A stretch of 64,000 nt of DNA from Pseudeuparius sepicola (lineage: Eukaryota > Arthropoda > Insecta > Coleoptera > Anthribidae): positions 3,472,001 to 3,536,000 of the forward strand of contig OY987307.1 in the NCBI GenBank assembly GCA_963920635.1. Direction: 5' to 3'. The notes below the pieces were generated by a model. The model was given only the letters and a program-made list of their open reading frames with translations. It ran no database searches and had not been told where the DNA came from. Position numbers and translations under genes: made by a program. Positions 44,889 through 56,234 of the stretch are shown here, in pieces (positions within the stretch are counted from its first letter, which is position 1; the number at the start of each line of letters is the position of its first letter).

Positions 44889-45190
44889 GTAACTAGTGCA
44901 AAAAGTGTATTTTTGTTGCACGAGGCATGAAGTTTTCAGCTCGAGACGAAGTCGAGTGCTGAAAACATTATGCAACATTTTTTCTACGATCGAATTGAGG
45001 AGTACAACTCGACATTTTTCACAGCTTTACACAACAAAATATTAAGATTTCAAATTGACAACTTGAAATTAATTACGGGAATTATCACTGTCAGCGGCCA
45101 TCCATGGGTGGTTATTCACTTTTTGCACTAGTGCAAAATTAAACTTTTTGCACAGTAAACAGTGCAAAAATTAGTCACTTTTTGCACGTA
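44889..45190. repeat. Palindromic repeat around AAAAAGTGCAAC motifs
   Basis: ACTAGTGCAAAAAGTG and related blocks recur in both orientations. A short hairpin (TTCAGCTCGAGACGAAGTCG...CTGAAAAC) lies near 44933-44968. Non-coding. Confidence 0.55.
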
Positions 45191-45485
45191 GAAAAAACTA
45201 CTTTTTTTATCTTAATTTAAAGTGTCGTAACTTTTTAACCTTAGGTAAAATTATTTTTTTTATAGGAACCCGTCCCTAAAATACTCCAAGTAATACACCG
45301 TTCAATTTTTTTTACGTATCCGGAACTTCCTGTATATGTACCTATAGATCAGCTGTCATCTAATATGTAGGTACCTTCGGCTTATTATTGTCCTGTTGAT
45401 TTATGAGGTAATACAAATATTATATTTCTCTTTTCATAAACATAAAAGTTTCTCTTACAGTGCTTAGATGATATACATAATAGCC

Positions 45486-48400
45486 ATGTTTTTGGGTGTG
45501 CAGTTTGTAGAACAAAATGGTGGTGGCATAGCATTAGTAAGTAAAAAATGGTTAACCCCCAGAAAAACTGAGGTCTGGTGGCCACCTTACAAAATACAGG
45601 ATACATTTGATAAATCTCTTAAAAAAGGCGAATCACCCTTAGAAAACTGGACTTTGTATAAAATTGAAAAAACCATATTTGAGGAAGGTAATAATTTAAA
45701 ATGAAGTAGCTTCAGGTACAGGGCGTCCCTATTTGCAAGAAAATATCGGTTTTCTCGGTAATCTTCAAGATAAATTGATGGTTCAAAACTAAACTTGTGT
45801 AATATAATTTTCCGAGCAATTCAAATATGACGTCAAACTTTGGAAGTTGAATTTCAACCCGGAATACTAGTAACTAATGAATATACGGGGATTAACAAAA
45901 ATTGTCGGTTCTTATTTCTGACTTCAGTTTGATCGGCATCACTAAAAATAACCAAGCAGCGAATTTCCATTTTTTAATAAATTCCATCCATAAATATGAT
46001 AAATTCCCATTTTTACATGAAAGTCCAACATGAGAACCGACAATTTTTTGTTACTCCGCGTATATTCATAACGTTCATAACTAATATTCCGTGTTAAAAT
46101 TCAACTTCAAAATTTTTTGGAAAACGGTATTTCTTGAAATAACTTTTTGACTGTATAGGTATTAAGTTTGACGTCATATTCGAATTGGTCGGAAAATTAT
46201 ACACAAGTTTAGTTTTTGATTCATCAATTTATCTTGAAGATTACCGAGAAAATCGACATTTTCAAGCAAATAGGGACACATGGTACCTACATCTGTACAG
46301 GGTTTTCCAACGAAATGACTCACCCCTGTATCTTCTTTATTTTTGGCCCCACAAAAAAATGTTTTATATAAAAGTTTGATAACTTTTTGAGATCTTTTAA
46401 GGTGTGTATTCAAACGGCCAAAATGAGTTTGGCTTAAAAGAAATATGAACATATTTCCATTTTTTTTAAATAGAACACCCTATATATTTTCGTATTTTTG
46501 AAATCTGCTCGTCAAGGCAATCAAAATGATATAAAACTTTGTATCATTATCTTTTTCCGTTTTTGAAATATTCCGTTTTCAAATTTTCTACTGAATTTAT
46601 TTAACTTGAATTTGTGGATCCCGTGATAAAGATAGACCATCAATGTAATAACAAAAAATATTTGCTTTAAACAAGAGAGTAACATAGTGAAACTCCAAAA
46701 TGTTTAGGAGCTTTTACGATTTTTCTAAAATTATTATTTTATTTTGAGAATAGTATTATGTATCATCAGTAAAATTTGAAAAAGCTCCTAAACATTTGGG
46801 AGTTTCACTATGTTACTCTCTTGATTAAAACGAATATTTTTTGTTATTACATCGATGTTCTATCTTTATTACGAGATCCACAAATTCAAGTTAAATAAAT
46901 TTAGTATAAAATTTGAAAACGGAATATTTCAAAAACGGAAAAAGATAATGATACAAAGTTTTATATCATTTTGATTGCCTTGACGAGTAGATTTCAAAAA
47001 ACCAAAAATATAAAGGGTGTTCCATTTTAAAAAATTGAAAATACCTATGTTCATATTTCTTTTAAGCCACACTCATTTTGGTCGTTTGAATACACACCTC
47101 AAAAGATCGCAAAAAGTTATCAACATTTTATATAAAACATTTTTTTGTAGGGCCAAAAATAAGAACGATACAAGGGGTGAGTCATTTCGTTGGAAAACCC
47201 TGTACATCCAAGGTTTTCTTTTTGAGAAATAACTCTAGGTACAATAATTTCAAGTAGTTAGTTTTGAGCTGGTTTAAAACATTTCATTGAGGTCCGGTTT
47301 ATTAGTTAAAGTGCCAGTAATGAAACTGTTAGCTCAAGCGAACAATTAAATTATTCTGTATAGTGTCAATTGACAGTTTAAGTATTGGTTAAAATTGAAC
47401 TAGCAGCATTGAGTAAAAGAAAAATATAAAGGGGAACAATGACTGTCAAAGTCGACATTAAATTCGTATTGAAATAGCCTGTCGCCATCTATATTTAACC
47501 ACATTGTTGAATCAACAATAGTTTACCATTGTGTTTTGTTTGATGGCAACAGGCTATTTCAATTCGAATTTAACGTCAAATTTGACAACCGTTGTTCCAC
47601 TTTTTATTTTTAATTTACTCAATGCTTGCAGTTAACTACGTTAACTGAGCATTGATAAAACGGCCCTGAGTAACAATAAAAGTTATATTTGACAATATTT
47701 TGTTCATTTTCCAGGTGATTATAAAAAAGCAAAAGTTAAACTGCAAAAAGCCGAATTCACATCAGATATAACGAGTGGAGACGAAGAAAAAAGTTTACCT
47801 CCAAAAAGACCAATTTTCCGACCAAAAAAGTTATTCGATAGTAGTGATGATGATAGTGACATAATAGAAAGTCCCCCGAAAAAGATTGCAGGCCTTGATA
47901 ATGCACTAAAAGCAAAATGTAGAAGTATCCAAAACAGTAAGATCAAATTTCCAAATTATTATATTTTACGCATGCCTTGTATTTTAATGCTAAGAATAGA
48001 CATTTTACCTAAAAGAGTTCAAACATTTACATGACAAAAATAACAAATTTTTTACTGAACAAAAAATGTTGGGATTGGTGTCAGTGGCTATATATTTTAC
48101 TGTGCCAGTCTTTGACCAATCCCAACTGTGTAATCTTTATGCTGAGTTTGAGTTTTATGCTTTATGAAAACATAACACATAACAATAATTCAATGAGAGG
48201 TCATTAGATATTATGTTTTAAAACACAAATTCAATGTTTTGACATAATACATATTTTAGGCCAATCAAAAGTAACAAAGAAACATAGGGATGATCAAAAC
48301 CGAACGTCTGTCTTATCGATAAATGGTGAGTCTTATTAATACCTTTTACTGAGCCTCTTACTTTATTTTTATCATTTATTTAAATCTCAGTTTATAATCA

Positions 48401-50896
48401 AATGTGGAATCCATCATGCCAAAATTTTCTTCCGGCAACCAGCAATCAACATATCGTAATAGAAGCTTATGAGATATCTTCCGACTTCTATAAAATTCAT
48501 TGTTTCTCTTTTCTCAAAATAGGACTGCGAAGGATTTTCCCCTTCAGTTATGTGGGAGTTAAGACAGATAGCGACATTTGTCCGAATCTCATATTTTTTT
48601 GTTTTAAGGTGGTTTATTTTTGTAGAAGTGCGAGATGGTAGCATTGAAGACGATGTTCCGATTCCAACGATAATTTCCCAGGTTAATAATGGACTAACAC
48701 AATCTGATTGCCAGTTTTCTTGTGTTAATAATCTGTCATCTCAAGTTAAAAGGACATATCAAACACATATATCTCATTTACATGACAGTCAAAGATGTGA
48801 TAACGAAGTTATAGAATATAATACTCCATCGTCTCAGATTAGGACCAAAGTTAACAATTCATTTTCTAATGAATTGCGACACTCTGGGTCTCAACAGCTT
48901 CACCGAGAACGTCAAGAGGATGTAACACCTCGAAATAGAGGTGCGTATTATAAAATTTCTTCATAGAGTAGAGTAGTTATGTACGGCGATGGCCAAAATG
49001 AAGTTTCACAACAAAACAGTGTATATCTTGTTCTTGTACACATTATGTCAATGTTGGTTTTTACAGATTACGAAACGCAGGTGCTCAATCTCCTGGTCAC
49101 AATTAAAAACCAAAATCAAGAAATAAAAAATATTTTATTAGTAAATAATAACACCCTGCCGTCAGAATTGCCACCTGATTTCCCGGTAAGCCTCCCAGTT
49201 AATGAAATATCCGACGTTGATGTTCTCGAACAATATTTGATAGATGACGCAAAGTTGTTGGCTGTGGTAAGTTTGATTTATAAAAATGTATTTCAGTAGC
49301 ACAGAGGTAAACTGTTGTATCTTCATTTTAATGAATTTGGAGCAATTGGCCAAAAACAGTTTTATGTCCGGCTAAAACCCGACCTGACCCGAAATATTAT
49401 AATATTATAATATTTCATAATCTAACGTATTAACACTTACGATCTTTTACCATTCGAAAAAGAAAAGTTTTCTTTGCGGTAAAATGAAGTAAACTGAATT
49501 TTGTCCGAATGTGGAGATACGACAGTTTACCTCTGTGCTACTGATTTATGGTATATTAGACTTTGAAAGTTTCAATAATAATAACTGCCCAAAATTTAAC
49601 ATGGCGTGTGATCAAACCATTCTAAATGGTTTAAATTGTTGTCACATAATGTGGGGACTATTGATTTGTTTGTTCACACGTCAAGTTAAATTGAATTCCC
49701 TATATAAAGGCCTATACAGGGTACAGGGTGTTCCAAAAAATGCCGAATAACGCGTTGTAATAGTTTTAAATGAACATACAAAAAAAGTCATCTAATCTTT
49801 TGATTCTTTAAGAAGCTAATAATTTATCTATTTTCAGGCTTCATATTTTTCAAGGTGCGGTGGAAAAGACATTGTAAACAAAACAAATATAATATTAAGA
49901 AGGATAATATCAAATGCTGCAGCTGCCCATTTTAGCTTTTTAGGAACAAGAAATGAAAAGAAATCATTTAAAAACCTCAAACTTCGAAAAGTTATTTTAA
50001 GTAAGTATTATAAAAAATACTACAGGAGGTTTTCATGTATTCATGGTTGTTGTTCACAAGTTAAATAAAGAGATATGCTCTTTTAAGAAAAAATGATGAT
50101 GACAAAGCTTTCTGAAAAATGACTAAACAATTTTAAAACAGGGCTTAAGAAATATAATAATAATAATAATTCTCACCCTCACAATACTCCAAACTAGGAG
50201 TACCCCAGAAGCAACCAAATGCTTGTGCGGGGGGGGGGGGGAGTGGCAATTACTATTATTTTGTCTTCTTTGCCAGTTGCGGTTAGGGCCCCTTTTCCCG
50301 ATAGGACTAGGATAGCATTCGCTCAAGTACTAAGGAAAACCTTAGAAAACCGTAGTAACCCCACGCTCTAAAGATATAAATGCATGTGCTCCACTGCCGG
50401 CTCAAACCAAGGTTGATCGACGACAGAAAAACATGCAGTACAAATAGTTTGCAACGCTACGAACATCGCCACCGCGGCCTTAAATCTATAAATTGTCTAT
50501 CATAAGCGATTATTCAAAAAATAATTCTTCGGTTCTCTGTCCACTTTGTGCAGTACTTTACAAAAGCTCTGCGTAACAGGGTGTTTGGAAGGTTGATGTT
50601 GATGCAAAGTCTTGGAGACGAATAACTTGAAAACCGTCAGATTTTGTACTGAGATATGTTTGCCTTAATGCAGTCCATTGAACCTCTTATATCATCTCCC
50701 CAAGACTTTGCATCCACCTTCCAAACACCATGTATATTGCACCTTTTAAAAATAATTTAATAATTAATTTTTATTACACTTGTTTTCAGAAGCTGTCCTT
50801 TCCGATACAAACGGTACTGAGAATGAAGTTGAGAATGCAATCAAATGTTGGCTAAAACATGCCCCAAAACGACTTTCAGTAATGAAGAAAAAATAA
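45486..50896 (+). CDS. DUF4806-type accessory protein of EnSpm element, 7 exons
   Basis: Exons: 45486-45687, 47715-47936, 48260-48325, 48626-48940, 49067-49266, 49838-50000, 50790-50896. All junctions are GT-AG and every phase fits (1,1,1,1,0,1), giving one open protein of about 420 residues. The first exon reads FVEQNGGGIALVSKKWL with WWPP, a pattern typical of these insect proteins. Exon 2 opens with DYKKAKVKLQKAEFTSDI and a Ser/Asp-rich stretch. Exons 5-7 form the DUF4806 domain (LPPDFPVSLPVNEISDVDVL; RCGGKDIVNKTNIILRRIIS; KNLKLRKVIL). Its function is unknown; as the second gene of a CACTA-like element it may bind the subterminal repeats. The introns hold foldback elements. An upstream in-frame ATG at 45468 is an alternative start. 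Confidence 0.85.
45716..46281. repeat. Foldback element in intron 1 of the DUF4806 gene
   Basis: Arms TACAGGGCGTCCCTATTTGC and complement, ~250 bases each, around a centre near 46000. Confidence 0.88.
46294..47206. repeat. Large foldback element in intron 1 of the DUF4806 gene
   Basis: Arms of ~450 bases (GTACAGGGTTTTCCAACGAA and complement) around 46750. It abuts the previous foldback element. The arms are almost identical, so the RNA would form a long hairpin within the intron. Confidence 0.92.
47400..47631. repeat. Small foldback element in intron 1
   Basis: Outer arms GCATTGAGTAAA and complement, inner arms ATTCGTATTGAAATAGCCTG and near-complement. It ends ~80 bases before exon 2. Confidence 0.8.
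48069..48125. repeat. Short inverted repeat in intron 2
   Basis: TTGGGATTGGT and its exact complement, separated by 35 bases. No other feature. Confidence 0.55.
49294..49543. repeat. Foldback element in intron 5
   Basis: Arms CAGTAGCACAGAGGTAAACTGT and complement (22 bases, with TGTATCT continuing). The inner sequence is not complementary. Confidence 0.85.
50147..50263. repeat. Short interspersed repeat, copy 3 (inverted)
   Basis: Reverse-complement copy of the repeat at 1300 and 13527, with an expanded G tract (about 12 G) near 50230 and an (AAT)n tract at the other end. Confidence 0.75.
50574..50735. repeat. Foldback element in intron 6
   Basis: ACAGGGTGTTTGGAAGGTTG faces its near-complement ending CCAAACACCATGTA; 160 bases in all. 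Confidence 0.82.
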
Positions 50897-50970
50897 CTTA
50901 TTTTCTTGTATTTGTGCAATGTTAATTCTTGATAAATGTAAGTACCAATATACCTGTCCTTATTTTTAAG

Positions 50971-53097
50971 ATGCCTAAAGTTAAACTTAAAAAAATTGTT
51001 GGAGAACGACAGTCATTTAGACGAATTGCTGCAGAAGTTCAACAAATATGTAACGAAATCAAATTTTCTGAAAGTGTTTTAGTTTTAAATGATATTGAAG
51101 ATGTGCCGGAGCAACCCGAAAATACTCTAGAGTCTTCTGCGAGTTTCGAACTTTGCCATTTTGATGAAACTGAAAATGACATTATTTCCAATACAGGGCT
51201 AAATACTCAATTGAATGATGATAATATTATTTGTGATGAGATAGATAAAAGTTCGCACTTAGTTGATACTGTCAATAGGGAATCTGAAGAAATCTTAGGC
51301 GGAAATGACAGTTTTCATTCATCTTGTGAAAACAATGAAAACAAATTAAATCTTGAATTAAGAAATTGGGCCACTAGTTTTAAAATTTCTCAAACAGCCC
51401 TTAAAGGGTTATTACATATTTTGTCGCCATTCCATCCGGAACTTCCTCTTGATAGTCGTACACTCCTTGAGACTCCTAAGAATTTTAATATAAAAGTCCT
51501 TGAGAGTGGCGAATATATTCATTTAGGTTTAAAACGTAGCTTGGAGGTTTTTATTAGAAAATATAATACTATTAAAGAGAACAGCCTAGCATTGAACTTC
51601 AACATTGATGGTATTCCTTTATATAACAGTTCTAACATGCAAGCTTGGCCTATTTTAGGTTCAGTGCAAAGTGGTAACGAAAAACCGTATGTATTTGCAG
51701 TAGGCATTTTTTGTGGGGTAACAAAACCATCTCCATTGTCATCATATTTTGAAGATTTTATTGATGAATGTAGTTCCTTAATAAATGGATTTACCGTGAA
51801 TGACAAAAGATACTTCTTAAAGTTAAATAATTTTATTTGTGATGCACCAGCGAAAGCTTATATAAAATGCATTAAATCACCCAGTGGGTACTCTTGTTGT
51901 GACAAATGCCATGTAGTTGGTGAATACGTTGATGGGAGAGTAGTACTCCCAGATTTACATGTTATGAAAAGAACCGATAATTCCTTCAGAACAAAATTTG
52001 ACGAAGACCACCATATTGGCACATCTCCTTTAATTAATTTGGGTATTGATATGATTAATAACTTTCCAATTGATTATATGCATAACGTATGTTTAGGTGT
52101 TACAAGGAAGCTATTGCTTAGCTGGGTTAGTGGAAGCTTAAATGTTAGACAGCCCAGTAAAACACTAAATAAAATATCAGATACATTAGAAAAGTTGCGA
52201 AAACATGTTCCTATGGAAATAAACCGAAAGACAAGGTCGCTAAAAGATTTAAATCGTTATAAAGCTTCTGAATTCAGATCTTTCTTATTATATGCTGGTA
52301 TAGTTGTATTAAAGGGTACTGTCGATAAAAAAATTTATAACCATTTTGCGTTATTACATAGTGCGATATCCCTTTTAATATGTAAAATGGATACTACGAT
52401 CAGAGAAATCAATGCTAATATAGCTTCCAAACTGTTGGATACATTCATAATTGAAGGTGAGAAAATATATGGAGCAGAATTTTTAATTTACAATGTTCAC
52501 ATGTTGCATCATTTAAGTGATGATGTAAAACATCATGGGGCCTTAGATGAATTTTCTGCGTTCCCTTTTGAAAATTTTTTAGGGCATATAAAAAGCTTAG
52601 TAAAATCATCCACAAGGCCTTTGCAACAAATATGTCGAAGGATATGTGAAATCGATAACTCATTAATAGCATCTTTAACAAGATTTGATGATAATGTATA
52701 TGAAATGGAACACAATAATGGGCCGAATTTTGAAGTCGGATTTTACAAACAGTATAAAAAAGTTCGAATGAAGTATTATGTTCTCTGCACAAATTCATAT
52801 TCAGAGGCAGATTCATATTGTTTTATGGGCAATACTGTTATACAAATTGAAAATATTTTAGTTAATTCAAATGGAGATGGCTTTATAATTGGTAAAAAAT
52901 TTTCTTTGAGTGAATCTTTTTATGATTATCCATTTAATTCTGCTGAAATTCTTAATATTTGCTTGGTTTCTATTCTATCACAGGAACTTACAAAATGGCC
53001 TCTTTCAAATATACAAGGAAAGTCGTTACTTCTACCTTATAAAGAAAATTATAATTGGGTTTCAATACCCCTATTACATACTACTAGTGTGAACTAG
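50971..53097 (+). CDS. CACTA/EnSpm-like transposase
   Basis: The preferred start is the ATG at 50971 (MPKVKLKKIVGERQS), right after an acceptor-like TTTTTAAG; an in-frame ATG at 50929 would add 14 residues. The product is ~708 residues with no stop. Key motifs of the animal EnSpm group are present: LNFNIDGIPLYNSSN with AWPILG, the Cys pairs in YSCCDKCHVVG, FRTKFDEDHHIGTSPL, and IDYMHNVCLGVTRKLLLSW. Then come LYNVHMLHHLSDDV and AFPFENFLGHIKSLV in the C-terminal half. The Asp of NIDG and later acidic residues are likely catalytic. The N-terminal ~120 residues are acidic and unconserved. It should recognise the CCCAGCCAGCAC ends. Confidence 0.88.
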   Translation: MPKVKLKKIVGERQSFRRIAAEVQQICNEIKFSESVLVLNDIEDVPEQPENTLESSASFELCHFDETENDIISNTGLNTQLNDDNIICDEIDKSSHLVDTVNRESEEILGGNDSFHSSCENNENKLNLELRNWATSFKISQTALKGLLHILSPFHPELPLDSRTLLETPKNFNIKVLESGEYIHLGLKRSLEVFIRKYNTIKENSLALNFNIDGIPLYNSSNMQAWPILGSVQSGNEKPYVFAVGIFCGVTKPSPLSSYFEDFIDECSSLINGFTVNDKRYFLKLNNFICDAPAKAYIKCIKSPSGYSCCDKCHVVGEYVDGRVVLPDLHVMKRTDNSFRTKFDEDHHIGTSPLINLGIDMINNFPIDYMHNVCLGVTRKLLLSWVSGSLNVRQPSKTLNKISDTLEKLRKHVPMEINRKTRSLKDLNRYKASEFRSFLLYAGIVVLKGTVDKKIYNHFALLHSAISLLICKMDTTIREINANIASKLLDTFIIEGEKIYGAEFLIYNVHMLHHLSDDVKHHGALDEFSAFPFENFLGHIKSLVKSSTRPLQQICRRICEIDNSLIASLTRFDDNVYEMEHNNGPNFEVGFYKQYKKVRMKYYVLCTNSYSEADSYCFMGNTVIQIENILVNSNGDGFIIGKKFSLSESFYDYPFNSAEILNICLVSILSQELTKWPLSNIQGKSLLLPYKENYNWVSIPLLHTTSVN

Positions 53098-53188
53098 TTT
53101 CAGGCTTATTTTTTAAAGGACAGGTATATATAGGTACAATTTTAAATAAGTTAAGTATAAGAAGAGTTGATTGTTTATTTTTATATTA

Positions 53189-54273
53189 TATACAGGGTGT
53201 TTCAAAATCCACTACACATATTTTAAGGGCGTATTTTTGAGGTGAAAAAAACAAAGTTCTTTTTTTGAAATTGAATTATGGTTATATCTACCAATGTAAT
53301 CAAGCTGCTAAACTGAAATTTGGCACTGGTGTGTTTTTGGGGAATAAACTGAAAATGTCAATTTCTACGTATCTCACAGAGGGCGCCACTTGCACTATTG
53401 TTGGATCATGTTTTTACTCGTAACATTTTTGAGGTTATTTTTTTGGTCTTGCAGGTCGATCATTTTAGTGTATTTGCAACAAAAGTGTACTCTTGTTTCA
53501 TAACGATAAAATCAACCGTTTACGTTGAAATTGGCAAAACGTGCCCCAAAACACCTGTTAACTCCAACATTCGAAACATAAAATTTTCTCCTACCGCCTT
53601 CAAATGTCAAAGATCAACTGTAGATTCAAAATGAAGAAAAAAATACCAAATGGACATTGGTCAAAACACCATTGCTTTTCTTGAGAGAGTCAAAATTTTG
53701 TCAAATCCAATCCTTTCCATTTTGAAAGCTAATCATTTTTAGTACTTTGTTTATAGGGATATTTTTCTCACTTTAAATGGTACGGTCGATCTGTAACGTT
53801 TGAAAGCGGTAGGTGAAAATTTTATGTTTCGAATGTTGAAGTTAACAGGTGTTTTGGGGCACGTTTTGCCAATTTCAACGCAAACTGTTGATTTTATCGT
53901 TATTAAACTAGTACAATTTTGTTGCAAAATGAAAAGGTGCACTAAAATGACGGACCTGCAAGACCAAAAAGATAACCTCAAAAAAGTTACGAGTAAAAAC
54001 ATGATCCAAAAATAGTGCAAGTGTGAGATACCTAGAATTTTTCAGCTTATTCATCTTCATCCCCAAAAACACACTAGTGCCAAATTTCAGTTTAGCAGCC
54101 TGATTACTTATTTGGGAGATATAGCCATAATTCAATTTCAAAATAAGAACTTTAACGCCCTATATGTTGGAAACGAAGACCGATAGGGCATATATTTATA
54201 GGAAAAAAGTGTTCTTTTCACATGAAAAATACGCCCTTATAATATTTGTAGTGAATTTTGAAACACCCTGTAC
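53189..54273. repeat. Large foldback element
   Basis: Arms of ~500 bases (TATACAGGGTGTTTCAAAAT... and complement) around a centre near 53720. Open frames on both strands (53398-54141) come from the arms and are not genes. Confidence 0.9.
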
Positions 54274-54642
54274 AACTGGGCTAACCAATAACTACCTATG
54301 CATAGGTAACTAGATACACTTAATTGTTTATTTTACCATGTTTATCGAAAATAAAACTATATTTTATGTATACCTACACATTTTTTTCTTACGACAGTTA
54401 TTTAAAGAATAATAAAAGGGCAAAATACTGTTGGACAAACTTCACTTTCATGAAAAGGTTTAATATTTCTAATTTATTACATTATAATTTCCAGTTGTAT
54501 TGTTGATGTTTAACTTTTAAACTTAGTTTATAATAGACAACAACGATTGCATAATTAATGGTTGTCAAGTAGTTAAATGTGGTTTAACTATGTAAGTATA
54601 CATACAACGGTAAAACTGGCCCTAAGGCTTTTTTTGTGGTTC

Positions 54643-55112
54643 ATATACAGGGTGCGTCTGCCACTCGAGAATATCTTGACAAATATGCATTTTTCGGAGA
54701 ACATTATTTGAAAGAAAAAAATGATTTTTTTGATGAGTTAACTTTGTGTAAAAACACATTCAAGAATCATGGCCTACTATTCGATCTATTTTTGAAAAAC
54801 CCTAAATCTACCGAAACTTCTTCAGCTTGTAACTTTTTTGTTTCAGGAGTTTATTCAGAAATTTCAAATTTTATTAAGAAATTCATTCGGTAACTATTGA
54901 AACAAAAAAGTTACAAGCCGAAGAATTTTCGGCAGTTTTAGGGATTTCCAAAAATATTTCGGAAAGTGGGACATATGATTCTCGAATGCGTTTTGACACA
55001 AAATTAGCCCATCAAAAAAGCAATTTTTTTCCTTGAAATAAAGTTCTCTGAAAAATGCATATTTGTAAAGATATTCTCGAGTGACCCTCCTTAAATAGAC
55101 ACCCTGTATATT
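54643..55112. repeat. Foldback element
   Basis: Arms TATACAGGGTGCGTCTGCC... and near-complement ending ACACCCTGTATA, ~200 bases each. A frame across it is not supported as coding. Confidence 0.88.
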
Positions 55113-55148
55113 GCCCTTTTTTGGAAATCCAGTAGGTAATTTTAAGGC

Positions 55149-55363
55149 GATTGGAAACGCCGATCTAACGTCAATATTACGTCACTATTTCACGTTTTTA
55201 TTCGGTTTTAATATACGTCAATTCGACGTCTTTAAATGACGTAGATTCTATCTGACAAATTGACGTGATATTTTGGTACTTTTCTACGTCGAAAAATGTG
55301 GTGACTTCCACGTAACTGGTGACGTCTTTGTGACGTGAATTAAACGTGTCAGTGCTGGCTGGG
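55149..55363. repeat. Right subterminal region with ACGTC motifs
   Basis: At least ten ACGTC/GACGT-containing words occur in 215 bases, ending at the GTGCTGGCTGGG tip. Confidence 0.75.
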
Positions 55364-55722
55364 CTAGGATCGAGAAAACTATTGGGGGGTGTTTGGAGGA
55401 CCCCTCGAGGTGTCGAAAAAAATTAGACAGTGGCGTGGCAAACGTCAGTGGCGGCGGTGGAAATTGGCAAAGTACCTACCCAAATAAAAATAAAAAAAAT
55501 AAAAATAAAGACAGTGGCGTGACAAACGTCATTGGCGGCGGTGGAAATTGGGAAAACGCTTAAATGAACTAGGATCGAGAAAACTATTGGGGGGTGTTTA
55601 GAGGACCCCTCGAGATGCCGAAAAAAAGTAGACAGTGGCGTGGCAAACGACAGCGGCTGCGGGGGAAATTGGGAAAACGCTTAAATGAACTAGGATCGAG
55701 AAACCTATTGGGGGGTGTTTAT
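55364..55722. repeat. ~120-bp satellite array of second giant element, part 2
   Basis: About three units, one with an AAAAATAAAAA expansion near 55485. It ends where LINE sequence starts. Confidence 0.9.
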
Positions 55723-56209
55723 TTATTTGAAAATCAATAATTTTAAGAATTACTTAACTGATTTACGGCAGTAAATTATGGGTTGATCTGTAACCAAAAG
55801 TGTCAAGATTTGTAAATTTGGGTAGATGCCAAGGTAGTGGCCACCGCACCGTTTGTGGCTATCCACGAAATAAATCTAAATTATTGGTTCTGGGGCAGTT
55901 TCCTGTGGTGTACCTCAGGGAACGGTTCTGGGACCGCTGTTGTTTATAATATATATAAACAGTCTTTTCTCCGTAAATTCAGCAGGACGAATCATAACAT
56001 TTGCAGACGATACGACAATCACTTACACCGGGAATTCATGGCCAGAATTGAAACCAAAGGCAGAGAAAGATTTCGCTAAAACAAAGAAATGGTTAGAATG
56101 GAATAAGCTGACACTAAACTGTGAAAAAACGACATACTTACCATTTACCTGCTATGCTTCAAGTTTGCCAAATATGGGACCCCTGTGCATAGAAAATACT
56201 CGTAAGGTA
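55722..56209 (+). pseudogene. LINE reverse transcriptase, first fragment
   Basis: The start carries YLTDLRQ, then with stops the reading reaches SCGVPQGTVLGPLLFIIYIN and the catalytic FADDT (about 56005-56020). It then runs to NTRK where the pogo element inserted. The first 100 bases contain stops, so the copy is dead. Motif order (GVPQGTVLGPLLF then FADDTTI) is that of a CR1/Jockey-type RT. Confidence 0.8.
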
Positions 56210-56234
56210 CTGTCGGGTAATAAGGCCAGGCAGA

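Larger units (their letters stand above)
43119..55363 (+). mobile_element. 12.2-kb CACTA/EnSpm-like transposon
   Basis: Ends CCCAGCCAGCAC (left) and GTGCTGGCTGGG (right) are perfect 12-bp inverted repeats, with the dinucleotide CT on both sides (43117-43118 and 55364-55365). Removing the element and one CT restores a satellite unit (AATGAACTAGGATCG). Both subterminal regions are crowded with ACGTC/GACGT motifs. It carries an intact animal EnSpm-type transposase (50971-53097) and an intact multi-exon DUF4806 accessory gene (45486-50896). Several foldback elements sit in introns and spacers. With both genes open, it could be autonomous. Confidence 0.88.
42050..55722. mobile_element. Left end of a second giant element (truncated)
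   Basis: Starts with the same tip, ATGTCCGTGAAGCTAGCTCC, and the same satellite array (42215-43118). The array is interrupted by the CACTA-like element at 43119-55363 and resumes at 55364-55722. After that a LINE begins and no more giant-element sequence is recognised. No right end of this copy is in the window. Confidence 0.85.

Noticed and set aside
53398..54141. Similar peptides on both strands
   Set aside because: They come from the two complementary arms of one foldback element.
54636..54893. 85-residue plus-strand frame
   Set aside because: Lies in the left arm of a foldback element and has no recognisable domain.
55837..56079. 80-residue plus-strand frame
   Set aside because: Out of frame with the LINE reverse transcriptase that explains this stretch.
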